Assembly (NCBI GenBank): GCA_002338385.1
Contig: DDIE01000058.1
Location: 29,319-40,048, forward strand
Source of the DNA: Proteobacteria bacterium UBA1858
GTDB taxonomy: Bacteria > Pseudomonadota > Gammaproteobacteria > UBA4575
Direction of reading: 5' to 3'
DNA length: 10,730 bases
The notes under the pieces were generated by a model, which saw only the letters and a list, made by a program, of their open reading frames with translations, was not told the origin of the DNA and made no database searches. A program made the position numbers and the translations under genes. Within the stretch, counting starts at the first letter, position 1. Each line of letters opens with the position of its first letter. Below, piece after piece: positions 7,400 to 10,730 of the stretch.

Positions 7400-8335
7400 A
7401 TGCATCCAGCATTTTCAGTCATATTCTTTACCGTCACTTCTGGTGCCGGTTATGGTCTTTTTGCGATTACCGCGTTGTATCAAGCGTTAGCCGCACAACA
7501 AGTGATGAGCCCAGTTCAAGTTCTAGTCTCTTGCGCAATTGCTTTGTTCTTAATTACCATTGGTTTGATTTCATCCACCTTCCATTTAGCTAATCCCAAA
7601 AATGCTTGGCGTGCATTCAGTCGGGTAAGAACATCATGGCTAGCGCGTGAAGGTTTATTAGCGATTCTGTTTTATCCAATTGCAGCAGGCTACCTGTATT
7701 TAGTCTGGCAGGACATGCAGGGTGCAGTCATGAATGCCACAGCCATACTCGCTGCAGTCTGGGCAGTAGTCACCATATTCTCCACCGGCATGATCTACGC
7801 GTGCCTAAAAACAATTCGGCAGTGGAACAACGCACTTACACCAGTCAATTATATTATGCTGGGTGTTATGCTGGGTTCGATTATATTTGTCATCATCGCC
7901 TCAATTGGCGAGGGCATGAGCCAGGGTGTCATCACCACGAGTGCTTACTTGATTGCCATCGCCGCGGTATCAAAATTAGTGTATTTCTTCTGGATCGGTG
8001 CGCCAGCAGGCTCGACGATCAATACTGCCACATCATTTACCAACAATATGGTCAGATTGCTTGATGTGGGTCACACGGCCGGCACTTTCCTGACCGATGA
8101 ATTTGGTTTCGAAGTGGCGCGCACACGCCTACTAGCGTTACGTTGGATGGTGGCCGTGTTTGCGTTTGTGGTGCCCGCGCTGATGGTATGGCTGAGTCTG
8201 GCCAGTGGACCGGTTACTATTGCGTATGTGGTTGCTCTATTGAGCGCCTTTGGTGGTGTTTTGACAGAACGCTGGTTGTTCTTTGCCGAGGCGCGTCATG
8301 TCGTGAATCTCTATCACGGCAGTCAGCAATGCTGA
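7400..8335 (+). CDS. soeC: SoeC-type membrane anchor (DmsC family), quinone-interacting subunit
   Basis: The product has 311 residues from ATG 7400, with AAGGAA six bases upstream and 32 bases after soeB. It is almost wholly hydrophobic, with about eight predicted helices: residues 4-28, 36-62, 75-100, 112-138, 148-170, 178-200, 247-270 and 274-300 (my estimates). The early TSGAGYG motif and the late LTERWLFFAEARHVVNLYHG are characteristic of DmsC-type anchors, which contain no haem and exchange electrons with the quinone pool. In SoeABC the flow would be from sulfite to quinone. It is the last gene of the operon and is followed by a strong intrinsic terminator. Confidence 0.9.
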   Translation: MHPAFSVIFFTVTSGAGYGLFAITALYQALAAQQVMSPVQVLVSCAIALFLITIGLISSTFHLANPKNAWRAFSRVRTSWLAREGLLAILFYPIAAGYLYLVWQDMQGAVMNATAILAAVWAVVTIFSTGMIYACLKTIRQWNNALTPVNYIMLGVMLGSIIFVIIASIGEGMSQGVITTSAYLIAIAAVSKLVYFFWIGAPAGSTINTATSFTNNMVRLLDVGHTAGTFLTDEFGFEVARTRLLALRWMVAVFAFVVPALMVWLSLASGPVTIAYVVALLSAFGGVLTERWLFFAEARHVVNLYHGSQQC

Positions 8336-8370
8336 TCAGCACACCCCGAGTTTAGGGTAGGAATAATGCA

Positions 8371-8394
8371 AAGGGGCTCGTGAGCCCCTTTTTT
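8371..8394 (+). terminator. Intrinsic terminator of soeABC
   Basis: AAGGGGCTC (8371-8379) pairs perfectly with GAGCCCCTT (8382-8390). The stem runs directly into six T (8389-8394), 35 bases after the soeC stop. On the minus strand the same stem is followed by TTTGCATTATT, so it may weakly terminate the convergent small gene as well. Confidence 0.92.
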
Positions 8395-8407
8395 GATGGC
8401 TGAGTTT

Positions 8408-8677
8408 TTAGTCTGAGAGAAATTGCTTTGAGTTGCTGGCCAACATTTCGCCCATCTCATTGAGTTCATTCGTCCAGCTGATAAATGAATCATGAATAAT
8501 TTTCTGGTTGTTATTCATTTGTCTAACATCTTCTGTCCATACTCGGCATTGAGTATCACTGACAAGCGAATAATCACACACGTAGTCAACGATCGCTGCG
8601 GTCGTTTTGATGTCATCACACGCCATCGCACTCGAGAGAGTCAGGCTCGATAACATAACCAATAACAATTTTTTCAT
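8408..8677 (-). CDS. Small secreted Cys-containing protein, unknown function
   Basis: The product has 89 residues from ATG 8677, with a strong AAGGAAG ribosome site five bases upstream. I do not recognise the family. Residues 1-19 (MKKLLLVMLSSLTLSSAMA) form a clear Sec signal peptide with an A-M-A cleavage site before Cys20, giving a mature protein of 70 residues. A lipoprotein is less likely because -3 is not Leu. The mature part holds Cys20, Cys34 and Cys44, then an acidic, Asn/Gln-rich, probably helical C-terminal half (residues 48-85), with no further Cys. An odd Cys number leaves one free for metal, dimerisation or partner exchange. A sigma-54-type promoter lies at the expected distance upstream. 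It converges with soeC over the shared terminator region. Confidence 0.75.
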   Translation of the reverse strand: MKKLLLVMLSSLTLSSAMACDDIKTTAAIVDYVCDYSLVSDTQCRVWTEDVRQMNNNQKIIHDSFISWTNELNEMGEMLASNSKQFLSD

Positions 8678-8715
8678 GTTGAACTTCCTTATCGTAATCT
8701 AATTACTATATATCT

Positions 8716-8733
8716 AAGCAATTACAATGCCAG
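8716..8733 (-). promoter_or_regulatory. Candidate sigma-54 (-24/-12) promoter for the small secreted protein gene
   Basis: On the minus strand the sequence CTGGCATTGTAATTGCTT matches the consensus YTGGCACG-N4-TTGCW. It keeps the invariant GG (8731-8730) and GC (8719-8718) exactly ten bases apart and the full TGGCA and TTGCT blocks; only the CG after TGGCA is changed, to TT. The start would be near 8706, giving a leader of about 28 bases with the AAGGAAG site at its end. Sigma-54 promoters need an enhancer-binding activator, and a palindrome lies about 170 bases upstream. Confidence 0.6.
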
Positions 8734-8872
8734 TTATTGAGAGGTCACGACATAGGCTGGACAGACTATAAAATATTCAGTGTTATCAGTACCATAGATC
8801 AAAGACAGGGTGTGTTTGCAGATCTTAGGAGAGGTCTAAGCACGCCTCCAAATGAGGCAGTACGCATTATTT

Positions 8873-8884
8873 TGCGTGCACGCA
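8873..8884. repeat. Perfect 12-bp palindrome TGCGTGCACGCA
   Basis: It is fully self-complementary and is preceded by ACGCA (8863-8867), which can also pair with its TGCGT half. It lies 14 bases beyond the Rieske gene stop and about 170 bases upstream of the predicted sigma-54 start, a usual distance for an activator site. It could equally be structure at the end of the Rieske message, although no U-run follows. Confidence 0.4.
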
Positions 8885-8898
8885 GCGCTGTGAGCGGA

Positions 8899-9225
8899 TC
8901 AGATTTTGGCTGTTAGGCTAATCCAAATAGCGTCGTTTTCAACTTTGGTGGGATAACAATTGAGTGCTTCATCAGCAGGCTCCTCACTGGGTTCGCCAGT
9001 AATGACACTGAACCAGCTACCGTGCAATGTACATTTCACCTTGTCTGCACGTAAACAACCAAGCGCCAGGGATGAGTCCTCATGCGTGCAGGTGTCATCA
9101 ACCGCATAAATCTCACCTTCCACATTAGCAAGCAGAATAGGTCTGTGCTCTGGAAAGCACACCTTCTTAGTCTGTCCAGGCTTCAGCTCGGCTAGCTTTG
9201 CAGCAAAAATATAACTCGATTCCAT
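8899..9225 (-). CDS. Rieske-type [2Fe-2S] ferredoxin
   Basis: The product has 108 residues from ATG 9225, the only Met in the protein. The Rieske ligands are Cys46-x-His48 and Cys65-x2-His68 (CTHEDSSL and CTLHGSWF), with 16 residues between the two pairs as in BphF/CarAc-type ferredoxins that feed ring-hydroxylating or other Rieske oxygenases. The start KLAELKPGQ and the C-terminal VENDAIWISL fit the family's full length, so it is a complete stand-alone soluble ferredoxin. No oxygenase or dedicated reductase is adjacent; Fpr at 2667-3413 is a possible reductase by function only. NirD-like or methanesulfonate-monooxygenase ferredoxin roles are alternatives. No Shine-Dalgarno is present, and the promoter candidate puts the transcript start at or next to the ATG. 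Confidence 0.88.
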   Translation of the reverse strand: MESSYIFAAKLAELKPGQTKKVCFPEHRPILLANVEGEIYAVDDTCTHEDSSLALGCLRADKVKCTLHGSWFSVITGEPSEEPADEALNCYPTKVENDAIWISLTAKI

Positions 9226-9231
9226 GCCCGT

Positions 9232-9260
9232 ATAATTTAAAAATACAGCCGCCCTGTCAA
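9232..9260 (-). promoter_or_regulatory. Promoter candidate for the Rieske gene, predicting a leaderless mRNA
   Basis: A perfect TTGACA (9260-9255), a 17-base spacer and AATTAT (9237-9232, 4/6) sit so that only six bases separate the -10 box from the ATG. Transcription would start at about 9226-9225. Confidence 0.5.
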
Positions 9261-9269
9261 TAACTCCAA

Positions 9270-9285
9270 TGGTCTGTAGAGACCA
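9270..9285. repeat. Inverted repeat TGGTCT-GTAG-AGACCA
   Basis: Perfect 6-bp arms (9270-9275 and 9280-9285) lie nine bases upstream of the Rieske -35 box on the minus strand. It is a possible activator operator or a hairpin. Confidence 0.35.
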
Positions 9286-9328
9286 CTTTTAGTTGATTTA
9301 TGGCTTCTCCATTCGTGAATATTTGCAT

Positions 9329-9344
9329 CCATGCTGGAGCATGG
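9329..9344. repeat. Inverted repeat CCATGCT-GG-AGCATGG
   Basis: Perfect 7-bp arms (9329-9335 and 9338-9344) lie 37 bases before the ATG of the following plus-strand gene. A weak -35-like TTGCAT sits immediately before it at 9323-9328, with no good -10. It could be an operator or a leader hairpin of the 9382-10082 unit. Confidence 0.35.
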
Positions 9345-9381
9345 TGTAATTGATCTTTAATAATCATTAGCCCAAAAACCT

Positions 9382-9621
9382 ATGCCTTATTTTGTGTTTT
9401 TTCTCAACAAAGGAACCAATGGCGCAATTCGCGATGCTGAACTGCTTGATCAATTTGATGATTATAAGCAGGCTAAACAGTTCGCCCGGGATAAACGCGC
9501 TCAAGATGATGTCAAACAGGCCAGTGAAATTAAGATTATGTTCGCAGATGAGGTCGATCACGCTGAACATCGTTTGCTGGAAAATCGTGATGCGCCCATC
9601 TTGCGAGAGTGGGAAAAATAA
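9382..9621 (+). CDS. Small conserved-looking hypothetical protein (79 aa)
   Basis: The N-terminus MPYFVFFLNK is a hydrophobic beta-strand-like start, followed by charged helical sequence (LLDQFDDYKQAKQFARDKRA), then IKIMFADEVDHAEHRLLENR and the end APILREWEK. There is no signal peptide, no Cys and no membrane helix, so it is a soluble cytoplasmic protein of likely alpha/beta fold. I have an impression of similar short proteins beside the next gene in other sulfur- or iron-metabolising proteobacteria, but no function is known to me. No clear ribosome site precedes ATG 9382. It lies 11 bases upstream of the next gene, probably in the same transcript. A 99-residue frame opposite it is an antisense shadow. 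Confidence 0.65.
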   Translation: MPYFVFFLNKGTNGAIRDAELLDQFDDYKQAKQFARDKRAQDDVKQASEIKIMFADEVDHAEHRLLENRDAPILREWEK

Positions 9622-9632
9622 GCTCGCACACC

Positions 9633-10082
9633 ATGGATGAGAGAGAATATCGGTCTGCTTATGCAACCCTCAACCCTATTCGCTGCGTATTTGAAAAAGC
9701 CATCAACTCACGTCAATGTAATTGCTCTAAGTCCACTCGTTTCAACCTGGCCGATCGTGAAGGTGTATCGTGTAATGATAATTTGGCTCAGGAACGCTGT
9801 GTTTCACTGCTGCATCAGTTGCGGGATAATGCGCGTTTTCTGTTGCAGCAAAAGTCAATTGATGGCCAGTTGCCCCACAATGCAGAAATAAAAATTCAAA
9901 ATGGAGGGATCCAAGGTCTGCAACACTGCATTTCCACCCTCAGCTCACAGCCGCGCGACATTGCTCAACTTGTAGAATGTGCGCTTGCTGAGTTCGATAC
10001 GCTCGAGCAACTGCCTTACGATAACATCGTGCAAAGCATATCGAGCTACCAGACACGGCGTAAAACTCGGCGTCAGCGCTGA
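9633..10082 (+). CDS. Hypothetical protein with Cys-rich N-terminal motif (149 aa)
   Basis: The product has 149 residues from ATG 9633; a GTG at 9609, overlapping the previous gene, would add eight. I do not recognise a named family. The N-terminal third carries Cys18, Cys29-x-Cys31, Cys47 and Cys56 in the arrangement C-x10-C-x-C-x15-C-x8-C, a plausible site for a zinc ion or Fe-S cluster. It contains RFNLADREGVSC followed by LLHQLRDNARFLL. The middle (GQLPHNAEIKIQNGGIQGL, 78-96) looks like a short beta unit. The C-terminal half is helical with LPYDNIVQSISSYQ and a basic tail (TRRKTRRQR) that could bind nucleic acid. No signal or membrane helix. It is probably cotranscribed with the preceding 79-residue gene. 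Its stop lies one base from the stop of the convergent transporter gene. Confidence 0.7.
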   Translation: MDEREYRSAYATLNPIRCVFEKAINSRQCNCSKSTRFNLADREGVSCNDNLAQERCVSLLHQLRDNARFLLQQKSIDGQLPHNAEIKIQNGGIQGLQHCISTLSSQPRDIAQLVECALAEFDTLEQLPYDNIVQSISSYQTRRKTRRQR

Positions 10083-10083
10083 C

Positions 10084-10730
10084 CTAAGAGGGTATGTTAT
10101 CCGGGTTAAAATCGCGTGCGAACATGGCCCAGATGGCGAGAAAGAAGGCAGCGATCACGGGTCCTAACACAAAGCCGGAAATACCAATCATGCCCAGCCC
10201 TCCTAGGGTGCTGAGTAAAATTAAATAATCAGGCATTTTAGTATCGCGTCCAACTAAGATAGGACGCAGGATATTATCGACCATACCGATCACGAAACTG
10301 CCGACCAGAATCATAATCAGACCTTTTAGCAGCATCCCGTTAGCGATCAAATAGAGCGCTGCCGGAAGCCACACTAGCGCTGACCCAATGGCGGGCAAAA
10401 TCGATAACAGGGTCATAATGACACCCCAGAATATCGCCGACTGAATGCCCAGTAGGGCAAACATGATACCGCCCAAACTGCCTTGAATAATGCCAACGAC
10501 CAGGGTGCCTTTAATTGTTGCCTTACTTACTTCGGCGAATTTATCGAGCAGGTCACGCTCACGTTGATCGCCAATTGGCAGAACATCAATGATCACTTCT
10601 ACAATCTTCCCGCCGTCACGTAAAAAGAAGAACAACAAATACAGCATCAGGAAAAAGTACATCGCAAAACGCATCGTATTCTGGCCAAAAGTCAGGAGAT
10701 GGCTTGCTAGCCACTGACCACTGGCCAGTG
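10084..10730 (-). CDS. AI-2E/PerM-family transporter, C-terminal part (5' truncated by window)
   Basis: The frame is open to the right edge; in-frame sequence continues upstream of the ATG at 10674 (LASGQWLASHLLTFGQNT), so that Met is internal. About 214 residues are present, of a usual 340-370. Conserved family blocks are FFLRDGGKI, IKGTLVVGIIQGSLGG, SILPAIGSALVWLPAALYL, the signature VDNILRPILVG and LGGLGMIGISGFVLGPVIAA, with about five membrane helices. The family (E. coli TqsA, YdiK, PerM) includes exporters and Na+/H+ antiporters; AI-2 transport applies to few members, so the substrate is not inferable. It converges on the Cys-rich hypothetical gene with only one base between stops, leaving no room for a separate terminator. 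Confidence 0.9.
   Translation of the reverse strand, partial: LASGQWLASHLLTFGQNTMRFAMYFFLMLYLLFFFLRDGGKIVEVIIDVLPIGDQRERDLLDKFAEVSKATIKGTLVVGIIQGSLGGIMFALLGIQSAIFWGVIMTLLSILPAIGSALVWLPAALYLIANGMLLKGLIMILVGSFVIGMVDNILRPILVGRDTKMPDYLILLSTLGGLGMIGISGFVLGPVIAAFFLAIWAMFARDFNPDNIPS

Noticed and set aside
9231..9236. Perfect TATAAT on the plus strand
   Set aside because: No -35-like sequence lies 16-18 bases upstream on that strand, and the site overlaps the minus-strand Rieske promoter.
9367..9666. Minus-strand 99-residue frame opposite the 79-residue hypothetical gene
   Set aside because: Its hydrophobic look arises from the complement of charged helical codons; no ribosome site. The plus-strand frame has a more natural composition and fits the downstream gene.
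1..10730. CRISPR array, tRNA, insertion sequence, toxin-antitoxin or phage genes
   Set aside because: No regularly spaced repeats, cloverleaf-like segments, transposase motifs or paired small toxin-like frames were seen on either strand.

Overview
The window reads as a chromosomal stretch of a methylotrophy-linked, sulfur-oxidising proteobacterium, most likely a gammaproteobacterium. The clues are a divergent formaldehyde-activating enzyme homologue, an SixA-type phosphatase, a proteobacterial-type ferredoxin-NADP+ reductase ending in Tyr-Trp, a SoeABC-type molybdoenzyme operon, and a moderate G+C content judged by eye. I cannot name the species. No rRNA, tRNA, CRISPR array, insertion sequence or phage gene was recognised, and coding density is ordinary.

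Layout, left to right. (1) The C-terminal part of a MATE-family efflux pump (+) runs in from the left edge. (2) It converges on a minus-strand pair: a formaldehyde-activating-enzyme homologue (Fae-like, 2052-1504) followed by an ApbE-family FMN transferase lipoprotein (1454-447). A perfect 12-bp inverted repeat lies between the two. (3) Divergent from Fae is a SixA-like histidine phosphatase (+), which converges on a ferredoxin-NADP+ reductase (fpr, minus). (4) After a 355-bp regulatory-looking gap comes a tight three-gene plus-strand operon, 3769-8335: a 968-residue cytoplasmic molybdopterin subunit, a four-[4Fe-4S] electron-transfer subunit and an eight-helix DmsC/NrfD-like membrane anchor. 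This fits SoeABC, the cytoplasmic quinone-linked sulfite dehydrogenase, and it ends in a strong intrinsic terminator. (5) On the minus strand follow a small secreted Cys-containing protein with a good sigma-54 promoter candidate, and a Rieske-type [2Fe-2S] ferredoxin whose predicted transcript would be almost leaderless. (6) Two uncharacterised plus-strand genes form a small unit, the second carrying a Cys-rich N-terminal motif. They run into the 3' end of an AI-2E/PerM-family transporter gene (minus) that leaves the window on the right.

How they may work together (inference): the SoeABC complex would oxidise cytoplasmic sulfite to sulfate and pass electrons to quinone. The Fae homologue belongs to a family that condenses formaldehyde with tetrahydromethanopterin. 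Formaldehyde and sulfite are together the products of methanesulfonate monooxygenase, and both arise from degradation of methylated sulfur compounds. The co-occurrence therefore suggests a C1-sulfur lifestyle, although no such oxygenase is visible here and the Fae copy lacks the usual active-site His. No wholly new multi-gene system is evident. The least explained material is the two-gene unknown unit at 9382-10082, the sigma-54-linked small secreted protein, and the paired inverted repeats upstream of soeA.
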